Positions 42,488-52,188 of a stretch of DNA of 64,000 nucleotides are shown piece after piece; positions within the stretch are counted from its first letter, which is position 1, and each line of letters starts with the position of its first letter. Under the pieces are notes generated by a model. The model was not told the DNA's origin, did not search any database, and worked only from the letters and a program-made list of their open reading frames with translations. This DNA is from Paenibacillus sp. 1011MAR3C5 (GTDB taxonomy: Bacteria; Bacillota; Bacilli; Paenibacillales; Paenibacillaceae): contig NZ_QZCF01000001.1 of the NCBI RefSeq assembly GCF_003591485.1, positions 744,001 to 808,000 on the forward strand. The letters run 5' to 3'. The position numbers were made by a program, and so were the translations under genes.

Positions 42488-43092
42488 CCTTTCTGATTGC
42501 TTGCATTGCCTTCGAAAAGGGGCATGGTCACATGATTGCCATTGCTGATGCCATCGGACTTCGCCACCCGTTTTACCGTTAACAGCAGTATTTTCAAATC
42601 CAGCCAAAAGCTTCTGTTCTCCACATACCAGATATCCTTGATGAAACGTTCCTCCCAGGTCACTGCGTTGCGCCCGTTCACCTGCGCCCACCCGGTAATG
42701 CCCGGCCTGACGAGATGCCGCTTCGCCTGCTCCGCCGTATAGAGGGGCAAATACTCCATCAGCAGCGGACGCGGGCCAACCAGGCTCAGCTCGCCCTTCA
42801 CGACGTTCAGCAGCTGGGGCAGCTCATCCAGACTGAGCTTCCGCAGTGTCTGGCCAAGCGGCGTCAGCCGCAAATGATCCGACAGCGGCTCCCCCTCCGC
42901 ATCTCTTCCGTCCGTCATCGTGCGAAACTTGTACAGCTGGAACGGCCTACCATGCATTCCCGGCCTAGTCTGCCGGAACAAGACCGGCCTTCCCAGCCTC
43001 GTGCCGACCAAGACTGCGACTACAGCGAGAACGGGCGACAGCAGGAGAAGCAGAACAGAGGCGACAAAAAGATCAAAGCTTCGTTTTATCAT
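42484..43092 (-). CDS. epsL: Undecaprenyl-phosphate sugar phosphotransferase, EpsL-like
   Basis: A 202-residue initiating transferase of the bacterial sugar transferase family: it loads the first sugar-1-phosphate onto undecaprenyl phosphate. One N-terminal membrane segment (SVLLLLLSPVLAVVAVLVG), the LYKFRTM motif, KLSLDELPQLLNVVKGELSLVGPRPL with the catalytic Asp-Glu, and RPGITGWAQVNGRN. The short length fits the PglC/EpsL group rather than the long WcaJ type. GAGGAG lies 10 bases upstream. Confidence 0.92.
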   Translation of the reverse strand: MIKRSFDLFVASVLLLLLSPVLAVVAVLVGTRLGRPVLFRQTRPGMHGRPFQLYKFRTMTDGRDAEGEPLSDHLRLTPLGQTLRKLSLDELPQLLNVVKGELSLVGPRPLLMEYLPLYTAEQAKRHLVRPGITGWAQVNGRNAVTWEERFIKDIWYVENRSFWLDLKILLLTVKRVAKSDGISNGNHVTMPLFEGNASNQKG

Positions 43093-43125
43093 CGTATGGT
43101 TTCTCCTCTTTCTCTATGGATAACA

Positions 43126-43866
43126 TTAGGACTGGACGAGCCACTTTCTCATCTTGGAGATGACTTTGGGACCTACCACCCTTCCCGCAACCCGTTTAAT
43201 CCCGCTCTTCAACCGAACATGCGCCGGCAACCAGGATTGGGCAAAGTGGTGGATCGTGTAGCTGTCCGCTGTCAGATAGCTGCCTCCGTTGATGTAATCG
43301 TATGGACTAAAGTAAGTTCTCGGATAGAAGACCACCCTATTGTCCAATACCTGATGCTGGCCATTCAGCTTCAGTCCGTCCCGCTTGCAATGCTCGGAGA
43401 TGACGGCGGTATTCGTCAGCATATCGTAGGTGCCGTCCGGCAGCAGGAACGCTCTTCCCTCATATTCATCCAGCAGCGCCTTGATCCACGGATGTCCTGC
43501 GGTCGCCCCCATAGTGCCTGACTGCAAATACGTCTCGTCCTCGAATCCGGTAAAGGCTTCATGGACCAGCAAGTCATCCAGCGGCTTCACCACTTCCACA
43601 TCGGTATCCAGATAGATGCCGCCATACTGGTGGAGCGCATGCAGCCTTACATAATCGCTGACGAACGCGAACTTGCGGGCGTCATACGCTTCCTTCGTGT
43701 AGCGGCTCTGCCCGATGTCGAACAGATCCTCGTTCCACTCTATGAAGCGGTACCCGCTCAGATGCTTTTCCCAGCTTTTCATGCATTTTTTGATCTTCTT
43801 CGATTTCTCCCCGCGCCCGAACCAGCAGTAATGGATGATACGCGGGATCTGTTCTGAACCTTCCAT
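43126..43866 (-). CDS. GT32-type capsular glycosyltransferase
   Basis: A 246-residue glycosyltransferase of the sugar-binding DXD family (GT32): IPRIIHYCWFGRGEKS at the N terminus and YGGIYLDTDVEVVKPL containing the D-x-D. Such enzymes add mannose, galactose or related sugars in capsule synthesis. AGGAGG lies 8 bases before ATG, directly after a hairpin repeat with a U run, so its expression may be damped relative to epsG upstream. Confidence 0.87.
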   Translation of the reverse strand: MEGSEQIPRIIHYCWFGRGEKSKKIKKCMKSWEKHLSGYRFIEWNEDLFDIGQSRYTKEAYDARKFAFVSDYVRLHALHQYGGIYLDTDVEVVKPLDDLLVHEAFTGFEDETYLQSGTMGATAGHPWIKALLDEYEGRAFLLPDGTYDMLTNTAVISEHCKRDGLKLNGQHQVLDNRVVFYPRTYFSPYDYINGGSYLTADSYTIHHFAQSWLPAHVRLKSGIKRVAGRVVGPKVISKMRKWLVQS

Positions 43867-43884
43867 AACGGATCCTCCTAAAAA

Positions 43885-43956
43885 GTTTTGCGCAGCAAAA
43901 CTTTACTTCGTAAGCATGCACTTAGGTTTTGCGCAGCAAAACTTTACTTCGTAAGC
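43885..43956. repeat. 31-bp perfect direct repeat containing a hairpin
   Basis: Two identical copies (43885-43915 and 43926-43956) spaced by 10 bases. Each begins with the palindrome GTTTTGCGCAGCAAAAC. On the minus strand the copy next to the GT32 gene forms AAAGTTTTGC/GCAAAACTTT followed by UUUUU, a terminator-like element. Confidence 0.85.
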
Positions 43957-43967
43957 TATTCGCTTCC

Positions 43968-45041
43968 TCAAAACGGCCACTTGATATAATCGCTGGTGTA
44001 GCGAATATCGAGAATAATGACATTTTCATAGAAGAAATACAGGAAATAAAAGCAGATAAACGTCAAGTACACGAAGCGCTGATCCTTCTCCCGAAACAGC
44101 TTGATCATCCACCCCATCAGAATGAGCTGATACAAGGTGAAGTAAATGCCGAGCCGGGCAAAAATCCAGTTTTGGGTCGAGATCAGCATAATGACAGCCC
44201 CCACCAGGGACAGGTTGACGATCACGTCGCTTTGCGGAAATATCGCCTTCAGCTTATCTCTTCCCAGATATGCGATGATGAGCGGAATCGCGTAGATGAT
44301 AACCCGGATGAAATTCGCTCCGCCCTCCTGAAAGTTCTCGTACTCCGAATATTTTGTATTCTCGATTACGCTGAAGAGCATTGTGGAGAAGTAGTTGAAG
44401 CCGACAACGATGAGAATCGCTACCCCGAGCAGCAAGCTCGTTGTCAGCGTCCAGGCTCTTCTTCGCACCAGGAAATAAATCGGCACCATAATTAATGCGC
44501 TTTGGTGAAAGAACGAAGCGAACAAAACCACCGGAAAGTAGATCTTCCACTTCCCGTCCAGCAATGACTTAATCGCCGCAAATACGATCGCAGCCGCCAG
44601 GTATTGGCGAATGCCGTTCATTGATACGATGAATGCGCCGGTCGTAATATAGGCGAACAGACTGAACTCTACTAGCCTTGAGTAGCGATAGAAGACGATA
44701 ACGATCAACAGATTCGTCACGAACGCCGTCAGGAAAATCATCAGCTGCGGATCGGGTGTCAATTGCTGCAGCAGCATTTGAAATAGATTGAAGCCGATAT
44801 CCTCCGATTGCAAAACGGATTCCCATGTAAAGTCAGTCACTTGATAGCCGTGCATGTAGAGGTATGTATCGCCTATGTTGTTGCGCAAGCCCGCTACCAG
44901 AATTAAGCAAAGCGCTGCCAGAACGATATATCCTCTATTCGGCCGTATCGTCACGGGCGTCCTCCCAGTCTCCAGGGACAGAAACCTGCCCATAAACGCG
45001 CACAAAAACACAGCCGTAAGCGTGAACCATATCATTTCCAT
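43968..45041 (-). CDS. epsG: EpsG-family polysaccharide polymerase
   Basis: A 357-residue membrane protein with about ten helices, matching the EpsG family proposed to polymerise repeat units at the outer membrane face. Characteristic phrases are GLRNNIGDTYLYMHGYQ after the second helix, NGIRQYLAAAIVFAA and FASFFHQSALIMVPIYFL. GGAGGG lies 10 bases before the ATG. It sits in the eps-type operon as in B. subtilis. Confidence 0.9.
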   Translation of the reverse strand: MEMIWFTLTAVFLCAFMGRFLSLETGRTPVTIRPNRGYIVLAALCLILVAGLRNNIGDTYLYMHGYQVTDFTWESVLQSEDIGFNLFQMLLQQLTPDPQLMIFLTAFVTNLLIVIVFYRYSRLVEFSLFAYITTGAFIVSMNGIRQYLAAAIVFAAIKSLLDGKWKIYFPVVLFASFFHQSALIMVPIYFLVRRRAWTLTTSLLLGVAILIVVGFNYFSTMLFSVIENTKYSEYENFQEGGANFIRVIIYAIPLIIAYLGRDKLKAIFPQSDVIVNLSLVGAVIMLISTQNWIFARLGIYFTLYQLILMGWMIKLFREKDQRFVYLTFICFYFLYFFYENVIILDIRYTSDYIKWPF

Positions 45042-45075
45042 TTGCTTTGTTCCCTCCAGGCTTATGCGATAAGCG

Positions 45076-45978
45076 TCATCCGTTCTTCATGACTGTGCTT
45101 CGTTTCGTCCGGTTCAAATAGACATACAGCGCTACACCGAGCGGCACGGCAAGCAGCGTCGTCCATCGCCGCGGCGATTCGGACAGAAACCGACGGTTGC
45201 GCAGAATGAGATTGCTGGATACATAATGAACGGCTTCCCGAAATCGGTCCTTATACGTCACAGCATATTGCATGGCGGTTTTGCGGAAGAAAGAGAAGCC
45301 GCGCGGATTGCGCAAATATTGCTTCAGAATGTTCATGCTGGAGCCGTCTGTCCGGTATTCGACGATGCAGACAACCTCATTCATCAAGAGAAGGGGCTGC
45401 TGCTGATCGATCAAAATATACTTGTAGGACAGCGGACAATACTTCTCGCCTTCGAATACCGGATAAGGAGGGCAGCCGCTTGTCAGTGCCGAGCGATAAA
45501 TGAGCTTCTTGTCTCCCTTCACCCCATGCCTGGCATACAGCTCCGACTGGGTGGCGCTCTGAAGGCCGGCGGGCAGCCTAGTGCCGATAACCGCTCCGTC
45601 CGGCGAGGCGTCGAGGGCCGCGATGCCGGCGTATCGTTCGCTCCCGTGCCGCTTCCAGAACGACAAGATGGCCTCGATCGCATGATCGGTCATATAGTCG
45701 TCCGAATCGATGCAGACGTTCAGCTCCGTCCGGATATGCTCGTATGCCGTATTGTGGGCGCCATGCATGCCCTGATTCTCTTGGTAGATATATGCAATGG
45801 GGAAATCCGCTTCCCGCTGCCAGCCCTCCACCAACCCGGCGGTGCCGTCGGTCGACCCGTCATCGATGATGAGCCATATAAAATCCTTGCTGGTCTGGCG
45901 CAGCAGGCTTTCGTAGCAAAGATGCAGCGTATAGGCGCGATTGAAAGTGGGTGTAAAAACAGTTATTAAAGGTTCCAT
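45076..45978 (-). CDS. Glycosyltransferase family 2
   Basis: A 300-residue GT-A transferase: ITVFTPTFNRAYTLHLCYESLLRQ, LIIDDGSTDGT, and metal motif CIDSDDYMTD. The C terminus ends in a hydrophobic stretch (LLAVPLGVALYVYL) that may touch the membrane. It resembles B. subtilis EpsE/H-type enzymes only in general layout; I see no flagellar-clutch evidence. Likely donor and linkage unknown. Confidence 0.87.
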   Translation of the reverse strand: MEPLITVFTPTFNRAYTLHLCYESLLRQTSKDFIWLIIDDGSTDGTAGLVEGWQREADFPIAYIYQENQGMHGAHNTAYEHIRTELNVCIDSDDYMTDHAIEAILSFWKRHGSERYAGIAALDASPDGAVIGTRLPAGLQSATQSELYARHGVKGDKKLIYRSALTSGCPPYPVFEGEKYCPLSYKYILIDQQQPLLLMNEVVCIVEYRTDGSSMNILKQYLRNPRGFSFFRKTAMQYAVTYKDRFREAVHYVSSNLILRNRRFLSESPRRWTTLLAVPLGVALYVYLNRTKRSTVMKNG

Positions 45979-45996
45979 CCGTAATTCCGCTCCTTC

Positions 45997-47124
45997 TTAT
46001 TGCGATGATGCCGCAGCGGTCTCAAGCTGCTGCCGGTAGAAGGCACCCAGCCATTCTGCCATGGCCGCTGCGTCATAGCCGCGCTCCCTGAGCATGGCCC
46101 TCGTATCGGCATGCTCATACGATGCGCTCAGAATGGCGCTGCTCCACTCGTCAGGAGACTGGTCCAGCGAGAGGAATGTTACCCTGTTCGTCACATCCGT
46201 CTCCTTCGTAATGCGGTCGGATACGATGCAGGTAAGTCCCGCAGCCTGCGCCTCTACCAGGACGACGGGCAGTCCTTCGAATAAGGAAGGGAACAGGAAC
46301 AGGTCCATCCCTTGCAGCAGCCGTGCAACATCCTCGCGTACGCCCAGAAACCGGATGGACTGCGACAAGCCCCTTCGCTCGGCTTCCCGCTCGATAGCGG
46401 GACGCAGGTATCCGTCTCCCGCAAGCACCAGCAGCGCGTCCTTTCTGCGCCGATGGAGCGATTCAAATATATCGAGCAGAAACTTGTGATTCTTCTGTTC
46501 GTTGAATCGTCCGATATGCCCGATGACAAGCGAGTCACCCGCATTCAACTCGGCTCTGACTTCCGCTCTCGTCCCCTCGTCGAAGCGGAAGTCCTCCGTA
46601 TTAACGGCGTTGTTCAACACCGTTACCGCTTGCCCGCCGGTCGGCTTCTTGCCATAAAGCCATTCGCCTGCTCTGGCCGAACAAGCAAAATAGTGGCTCG
46701 GATTGCCTCTGATCGCCGCTCTCGCATAGAGACGGAACGGATATTTGTAATCCAGCGCCAGGTCGCTCAAGTGGCTATGAATGATGCGGCACGGCACACC
46801 GGCTTTTTTGGCCGCGCGTATAGCGAAGCCGCTATTCTCATTCATGTGGGCATGGACAACCTTATATTCCTTGTGCCGAGCGAAGAAGGCGTCCAGCTCC
46901 TTGAAGTAGCGGCGGTAATTGCCCGGCTTGATCGGGGGCATGCGGAAAATGCTGCCGCCGAGCGAGATAATTTCCTTGTCGTAATGGCCTTCCTCCGTCC
47001 GGTGTACGAGGAAATCAAACTGAATGCCGTTTTTACTCATTTGCCGGTAATAGTTCATGAGCATCGTTTCCAGTCCGCCCCGGTTCATGATGGTCACGAC
47101 CTGCAGGATGCGAATCGGCTCCAC
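45997..47124 (-). CDS. Glycosyltransferase family 4 (EpsF-like)
   Basis: A 375-residue GT-B transferase: ILQVVTIMNRGGLETMLMNYYRQM at the N terminus, HAHMNENSGFAIRAAKKAG, IGHIGRFNEQKNHKFLLDIF, and donor motif FPSLFEGLPVVLVEAQAAGL. This pattern fits B. subtilis EpsF. The start is GTG 47124, with GGGAGG about 7 to 9 bases upstream; the frame is open 13 codons further. The upstream GT2 frame runs 92 bases into this gene. Confidence 0.87.
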   Translation of the reverse strand: MEPIRILQVVTIMNRGGLETMLMNYYRQMSKNGIQFDFLVHRTEEGHYDKEIISLGGSIFRMPPIKPGNYRRYFKELDAFFARHKEYKVVHAHMNENSGFAIRAAKKAGVPCRIIHSHLSDLALDYKYPFRLYARAAIRGNPSHYFACSARAGEWLYGKKPTGGQAVTVLNNAVNTEDFRFDEGTRAEVRAELNAGDSLVIGHIGRFNEQKNHKFLLDIFESLHRRRKDALLVLAGDGYLRPAIEREAERRGLSQSIRFLGVREDVARLLQGMDLFLFPSLFEGLPVVLVEAQAAGLTCIVSDRITKETDVTNRVTFLSLDQSPDEWSSAILSASYEHADTRAMLRERGYDAAAMAEWLGAFYRQQLETAAASSQ

Positions 47125-48202
47125 GGATGTTCCTCCCTTTCTTTTTCGTTCGTAACAGCTCAATGCCGTTCAGCATGAAGTACAGCGGCAAAGCTAGCCT
47201 CAGCCTCGCTGCAGTGAAAAACAACTTCCATACAAGCGGTGAGGCCGACGCATCGAATTCAGCCAGCGCCGCCTTCATCCTCGGCTGCGACAGCAGCCCC
47301 TTAATCTGATCCAGCTTTCCCTTCAAGGACGCCGGGTTGGAGTGGCTAATAATATTCAGGCCCAGTCCCATTACATTCAGCGCAACCCGATTGCTCAACG
47401 CCTTGCGGTATTCAGCGTCATTTGGGCAGTCGCCGAAGGCTTCCTCCAGCTTCTCGTATTGCACGAGAAACCGCTTCAAGTGATCTGGCTTGTGGCGGGT
47501 CGTAATGGAGTCCTCGTTCGCTCGCCAATAATGGTAATAAGGCCGGTTCAAGAAGAGGAAGGAGCTGGCCTTGCGGAATGCCGCCACGTTGAACAGCGTA
47601 TCTTCGTTGCTCCCGATTACGGATAAGTCCTCGAATGCGATCCCGCTCTCCTTCAGCAGCTCCGACCGGTACAGCTTCGACCATACCGTCCCCCAGGCAT
47701 CCAGATGCTCCGGCGACGCCGTCTCCGCTCCGATCGGCCCAATGAGCCGGCGGGTCATGCCCGACTGTACCTCATCACCCCGAAGGAACGTCATATCCGG
47801 CAGCGGGAACGGCTTGGGATTGGCGTGCGTACCGAATTCCCGCGTATAGGCGCACATGACGATATCCGCATTATGCTCCAGTGCAGCGGCATGCATCTCG
47901 CCGTACATCTCGCGATCCACCCAATCGTCCGGATCGACAAAGCCAATATATTCGCCGCGGCAAGACGCCAATCCCAGATTGCGGGCGGCAGCCACTCCTC
48001 TATTCACGGAATCGATAATTTGAACTCGCGTATCGGCCGCAGCGTAACGCTTCAGTACGGCCAGACTGCCGTCCGTCGATCCGTCGTTAACCGTAATAAT
48101 CTCGAAGAGCGGATACGTCTGTGCCAGCAGACTGTCCAGACATCTGGGGAGGTAAGCCTCCATGTTATATATAGGAACGACGATACTGATAATGGGCTTC
48201 AT
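47033..48202 (-). CDS. Glycosyltransferase family 2 with long 3' overlap
   Basis: A 389-residue GT-A transferase: [35 protein letters not shown] and metal motif GFVDPDDWVDRE; EDTLFNVAAFRKAS in the C-terminal half as in EpsJ. GGAGG lies 7 bases before ATG 48202. The body of the protein ends near LLRTKKKG; the last ~30 residues (ADSHPAGRDHHEPGRTGN...) are read through the start of the next gene in another phase and look unlike a family tail, so the natural stop may have been lost by a small indel. Confidence 0.82.
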   Translation of the reverse strand: MKPIISIVVPIYNMEAYLPRCLDSLLAQTYPLFEIITVNDGSTDGSLAVLKRYAAADTRVQIIDSVNRGVAAARNLGLASCRGEYIGFVDPDDWVDREMYGEMHAAALEHNADIVMCAYTREFGTHANPKPFPLPDMTFLRGDEVQSGMTRRLIGPIGAETASPEHLDAWGTVWSKLYRSELLKESGIAFEDLSVIGSNEDTLFNVAAFRKASSFLFLNRPYYHYWRANEDSITTRHKPDHLKRFLVQYEKLEEAFGDCPNDAEYRKALSNRVALNVMGLGLNIISHSNPASLKGKLDQIKGLLSQPRMKAALAEFDASASPLVWKLFFTAARLRLALPLYFMLNGIELLRTKKKGRNIRGADSHPAGRDHHEPGRTGNDAHELLPANE

Positions 48203-49328
48203 CTTTGGCCTCCATCATTGGCTTATAGAGCTCCTTCAGCTCCTCCAGCACACGCTCAAGCGAATAAGCCTTCACCCGCGCCCGGCCGTGCTCGCCCATG
48301 CGAAGACGCGTATCGCGGAATCGGAACAGTAGGAGCAGTCGGCTTGCGAATTCGTCCGGCTCATTCGGCTCTACGATAAATCCGCTTTTGCCCTCCATCA
48401 CCAATTCCCCATGACCGCGATTCCGTGTGGCGACGACGGGCAAACCGCAGGCCATCGCTTCCATAATATTGACAGGCAGCCCTTCCCGAAGACTGGAGGC
48501 GACGGCTACGTCGCACATGGGAAGGAGCTGGCTCAGATCGTTCCGATAGCCGAGAAAATCAACCTGGGGCGCGATGCCCAACTGAACGGCAAGCGAACGG
48601 CATTCGTCAAGCATGGGTCCCTCACCGGCCAGCAGCAGCCGCGCGCTGGGCACACTGTCCTTCATCTTCGACATGGCGCGCAGCAGCAGCTCATGATTTT
48701 TGTTGGTATTGAATTCCGCAGCATAGATCATCAGGAAGTGATGCGGCGTATAGTTAAAGCGGTCCCTCATCGCTCGCTTCTCCTCCGGCGGAAGCGGAGC
48801 GAATCGCCCCGTATGCACACCGACCCCGTGCACATGGTGAACACGTCCCGCGCGGAAGCGGCTGTCGATGGCGCGCCGGTAATCTTCATGATTAATCGTA
48901 ATAAGACTGTCTGTCATAGCCGCAAGCAGCTTCTCGACCGGATAATAGAGAAGCCAGCTCGATAGCGGAGCTCCCTTATGAAAGTGAAAGCCATGTGCGG
49001 TGTAGATGATTTTGGCGCCCCGCTTCCGGGCGCCCCGCGCAGCAATCCGGGCCAAAGCCCCTCCGACCGGCGTATGGGAATGAATGATGTCATACCCTTC
49101 CGTGTCGATGATGTGTTTCAATTCCCGGTACGCCTTCACGTTCTCAGCTTTCATAGGGGCGCGATGGATCGGTATATTGAACTTGCGGTCCACATGCGGA
49201 ATGTCCAGCTCTCCGCGAGCCGCAATATGAACCTCCCAGCCCATCTTGCGAAACCATTCCAAAACCGGCAGATGAAAGGCTTTGAAATGATAGTCCACCG
49301 TCGCGCAAAACAGGATTTTAGGACTCAT
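48165..49328 (-). CDS. Glycosyltransferase family 4 (EpsD-like)
   Basis: A 387-residue GT-B transferase: [63 protein letters not shown], and donor motif [24 protein letters not shown]. The TAHGFHF phrase and overall layout match B. subtilis EpsD. It overlaps galU by 11 bases and the following gene by 38 bases, consistent with one operon. Confidence 0.88.
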   Translation of the reverse strand: MSPKILFCATVDYHFKAFHLPVLEWFRKMGWEVHIAARGELDIPHVDRKFNIPIHRAPMKAENVKAYRELKHIIDTEGYDIIHSHTPVGGALARIAARGARKRGAKIIYTAHGFHFHKGAPLSSWLLYYPVEKLLAAMTDSLITINHEDYRRAIDSRFRAGRVHHVHGVGVHTGRFAPLPPEEKRAMRDRFNYTPHHFLMIYAAEFNTNKNHELLLRAMSKMKDSVPSARLLLAGEGPMLDECRSLAVQLGIAPQVDFLGYRNDLSQLLPMCDVAVASSLREGLPVNIMEAMACGLPVVATRNRGHGELVMEGKSGFIVEPNEPDEFASRLLLLFRFRDTRLRMGEHGRARVKAYSLERVLEELKELYKPMMEAKDEAHYQYRRSYI

Positions 49329-50205
49329 ACGGCGCCGTTTCCCGCTGCAGCGTACGCGTCAAATAGTCGAGCAAGTCATAGCGAAGATCGTCTCTCTGCA
49401 GGGCAAATTCGATGGTCGTCTGGATGAAGCCCATCTTCTCGCCGACATCGTAACGCTTGCCTTCAAATTCATAGGCGAATACCGCCCTTGAACGGTTAAG
49501 CGTCCCAATCGCATCCGTCAGTTGAATCTCGCCGCCTGAGCCAGGTTCCTGGCGGCCTAAGATATCGAAGATTTCAGGCGTTAGAATATATCTGCCCATA
49601 ATCGCCATATCGGAAGGCGCCTCATCGCGCGCCGGCTTCTCAACGAGATGGTTAATGCGGTGAAAGGATGGCTCCATGACCATGCCGTCTACTATGCCAT
49701 ACCGGGATACCGCTTCCTCAGGTACCCGCTGCACACCGATAACGGAAGAGCCGTATTGCTCGTATTTTTCGATCATTTGCTTCAAACACGGCTTCTCTGC
49801 CGATATGATGTCATCGCCCAGCAAGACGGCGAACGGCTCGTCGCCAATGAATTTGCGGGCGCACCAGATGGCGTGGCCGAGACCCCTCGGTTCCTTTTGA
49901 CGGATGTAGTGAATGTCGACCATGTCGGAGGACTTGCGCACTTCCTGCAAGAGCTCAAATTTGCTTTTGGCGGTCAAGATCTGCTCAAGCTCCATGGAAT
50001 TGTCAAAGTGGTCCTCAATGGCTCTCTTGCCTTTGCCCGTCACGATAATAATGTCTTCAATGCCGGACTCGATCGCTTCTTCCACGATGTATTGAATCGT
50101 CGGCTTATCGACGATCGGAAGCATTTCCTTCGGCATCGCTTTGGTCGCCGGGAGAAATCTCGTGCCCAGTCCTGCAGCCGGTATAATTGCTTTTCTTACC
50201 TTCAT
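49318..50205 (-). CDS. galU: UTP-glucose-1-phosphate uridylyltransferase
   Basis: Makes UDP-glucose from UTP and glucose-1-phosphate, feeding galE and the glycosyltransferases. A 295-residue enzyme with [20 protein letters not shown] (nucleotide loop and catalytic Lys), [23 protein letters not shown] (metal-binding Asp), and [18 protein letters not shown] lies 7 to 8 bases before ATG 50205; an 8-codon upstream extension lacks a binding site. Confidence 0.93.
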   Translation of the reverse strand: MKVRKAIIPAAGLGTRFLPATKAMPKEMLPIVDKPTIQYIVEEAIESGIEDIIIVTGKGKRAIEDHFDNSMELEQILTAKSKFELLQEVRKSSDMVDIHYIRQKEPRGLGHAIWCARKFIGDEPFAVLLGDDIISAEKPCLKQMIEKYEQYGSSVIGVQRVPEEAVSRYGIVDGMVMEPSFHRINHLVEKPARDEAPSDMAIMGRYILTPEIFDILGRQEPGSGGEIQLTDAIGTLNRSRAVFAYEFEGKRYDVGEKMGFIQTTIEFALQRDDLRYDLLDYLTRTLQRETAPYES

Positions 50206-50255
50206 CGCTATTCCCCGCTTCTCTACCAAATTAATGAAACCTCTCGTTCCTTCCC

Positions 50256-52082
50256 TTACCCGGATACCGTCGCCAGCTTCTTGACGTCTACCAATGCAGG
50301 ATTGGCCATATCCAGCAGCCGCGTCTTCAGCTCTGCCTGATTCATAGCAGGGAAGTCCGCAATGAGCTGCTCAATTTCTTCATATAAAATAGCGGAAGCT
50401 TTGCCGATGTAAATTTTGGGATGCACCTGCTGCTCCATCACCTCATCGTCCTTCAGCATCTCCTCGAACAGCTTCTCCCCCGGCCGAATGCCGGTATATT
50501 CAATGCCAATCTCGTCGACCGAAAAGCCCGACATACGGATGACGTTTGCGGCCAGCTGCGTAATGTTCACCGGCTCGCCCATGTCGAGCACGAAGATTTC
50601 GCCGCCCTTTGCCAGAGCTCCCGCTTGAATAACCAGTCGCGACGCTTCCGGAATCGTCATAAAGTAACGCACCATATCGGGATGAGTAACGGTCACCGGT
50701 CCGCCTTTGGCAATCTGCTTCTTGAAGAGCGGAATGACACTGCCTCTGCTGCCCAGCACGTTGCCGAACCGGACGGCTACAAACTTCGTATAGCTGATCC
50801 GGTCCATATGCTGAATAATCATCTCGGCCACCCGTTTCGTTGAGCCCATGACGCTGGTCGGGTTTACGGCTTTGTCCGTCGAGATCATAACAAATGTCTC
50901 GACGCGGCTTTTGCTTGCGGCTTTTGCCGTATTCAGCGTGCCTAACACATTGTTTTTGAACGCTTCCTCGGGGTTCCGTTCCATTAGCGGTACATGCTTA
51001 TGGGCTGCCGCATGATAGACGACATGAGGCCGATGAGCCATCATGACCGCCATCATCTTTTCGGCATCCTGAAGATCCGCAATTTCAGTATAAAATTTGA
51101 TGCTCGTATCCTTGAACGTTTCCTTCAGCTCCATCTCAATCGCATAGATGCTGTTCTCCCCGTGTCCGAGCAGCACCAGCTTCTCCGGCAGAAACCGCGA
51201 GATTTGGCGGCATACCTCCGAGCCGATCGATCCGCCCGCTCCAGTGACGAGCACAACCCTCTGAGTCACATATTCCGATATACTCTCGATATCCAGCTCC
51301 ACAGGCTCGCGTCCCAGCAAATCCTCCACCTGCACGTCGCGGAATTGGGTCACGGAGATTCGGCCCGTCGCAAGATCCTCCAGCATTGGGATCATTTGCG
51401 TCTTGGCGCTCGTCTTGGCGCACTCCGTATAGATGTGATAGAGCTCCTTTTTATGCATTGAAGGAATCGCAAGAACGATATTGTCGATCTCCAGCTTCTT
51501 CGCGACGCTTACGATATCCGCGATGTTGCCGGCTACCGGAAGGCCCATAATATCGAGCATCTGCTTCTTGGCGTCATCGTCAACGAATGCAACGGGAAGC
51601 AGCTCGGTATCCGGATTGTTCATCAGCTGGCGCGCCAGCATCGTCCCGGCGGAGCCCGCGCCGACGATTAAGGTCCGCTTGCGCTTGCCGCTTTGCTTAT
51701 TGAAGCCACCCCGAATCATCCGCCATCCGAGTCTGGAGCCGCCGATGAGCAGAATATGAATCATCCAGGCTACGGCGAGCCACTTCAGCTGTAGCGTTCC
51801 GTATACGACAGCTTGCGCAACAGCAGTCAACAGGAAGGATAAGCCCACCGCCTTGGCCATGATCACCAGTTCGCCCACACTGGCATACTCCCAAGCCTTC
51901 TTGTAAAGCTTGAAATACAGGAAAAATCCATGATGCAGCACGAGAAGAGTGCCCGTCAGGAAATAGATGCTGGTGCCTGCGGCGGAATTCGGCTCCAGAA
52001 GCCAGCGGCTAACGGCCAGTGCCGTAATTACGATTCCTGAATCAAGCAGCACAAGAAGCGAAAGCCTACTTCGATAAGTCAT
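50256..52082 (-). CDS. epsC: Membrane UDP-sugar 4,6-dehydratase (EpsC/CapD/PglF-like)
   Basis: A 608-residue enzyme with four N-terminal membrane helices (residues ~1-120) and two Rossmann regions: [15 protein letters not shown] and, for the SDR dehydratase, [17 protein letters not shown]. The catalytic region is [21 protein letters not shown], with Met-x-x-x-Lys replacing Tyr-x-x-x-Lys as usual in this family. It would convert UDP-GlcNAc to the 4-keto-6-deoxy sugar used by the epsN- and epsM-like enzymes. It has its own SinR-type site and follows a terminator after epsB. Confidence 0.92.
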   Translation of the reverse strand: MTYRSRLSLLVLLDSGIVITALAVSRWLLEPNSAAGTSIYFLTGTLLVLHHGFFLYFKLYKKAWEYASVGELVIMAKAVGLSFLLTAVAQAVVYGTLQLKWLAVAWMIHILLIGGSRLGWRMIRGGFNKQSGKRKRTLIVGAGSAGTMLARQLMNNPDTELLPVAFVDDDAKKQMLDIMGLPVAGNIADIVSVAKKLEIDNIVLAIPSMHKKELYHIYTECAKTSAKTQMIPMLEDLATGRISVTQFRDVQVEDLLGREPVELDIESISEYVTQRVVLVTGAGGSIGSEVCRQISRFLPEKLVLLGHGENSIYAIEMELKETFKDTSIKFYTEIADLQDAEKMMAVMMAHRPHVVYHAAAHKHVPLMERNPEEAFKNNVLGTLNTAKAASKSRVETFVMISTDKAVNPTSVMGSTKRVAEMIIQHMDRISYTKFVAVRFGNVLGSRGSVIPLFKKQIAKGGPVTVTHPDMVRYFMTIPEASRLVIQAGALAKGGEIFVLDMGEPVNITQLAANVIRMSGFSVDEIGIEYTGIRPGEKLFEEMLKDDEVMEQQVHPKIYIGKASAILYEEIEQLIADFPAMNQAELKTRLLDMANPALVDVKKLATVSG

Positions 52083-52125
52083 GACATGCTCATCCTTTCT
52101 CCTTGCATGGTAACGAACGTTTTTT

Positions 52126-52141
52126 GTGCTTTATAAAGAAC
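52126..52141. promoter_or_regulatory. SinR-type operator upstream of epsC
   Basis: GTGCTTTATAAAGAAC, one mismatch in one half. A half-site TAACGAAC lies at 52111-52118. The exact promoter hexamers for epsC could not be fixed. Confidence 0.65.
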
Positions 52142-52151
52142 ATTTTGGCCG

Positions 52152-52188
52152 AAAAAAAGACGTTATCCGATGAGTCATCATCTAACGT
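52152..52188 (-). terminator. Terminator between epsB and epsC
   Basis: Minus-strand stem ACGTTA..GATGA with TCATC..TAACGT, then seven U residues. It overlaps the epsB stop codon and splits epsAB from epsC onward. Confidence 0.75.
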
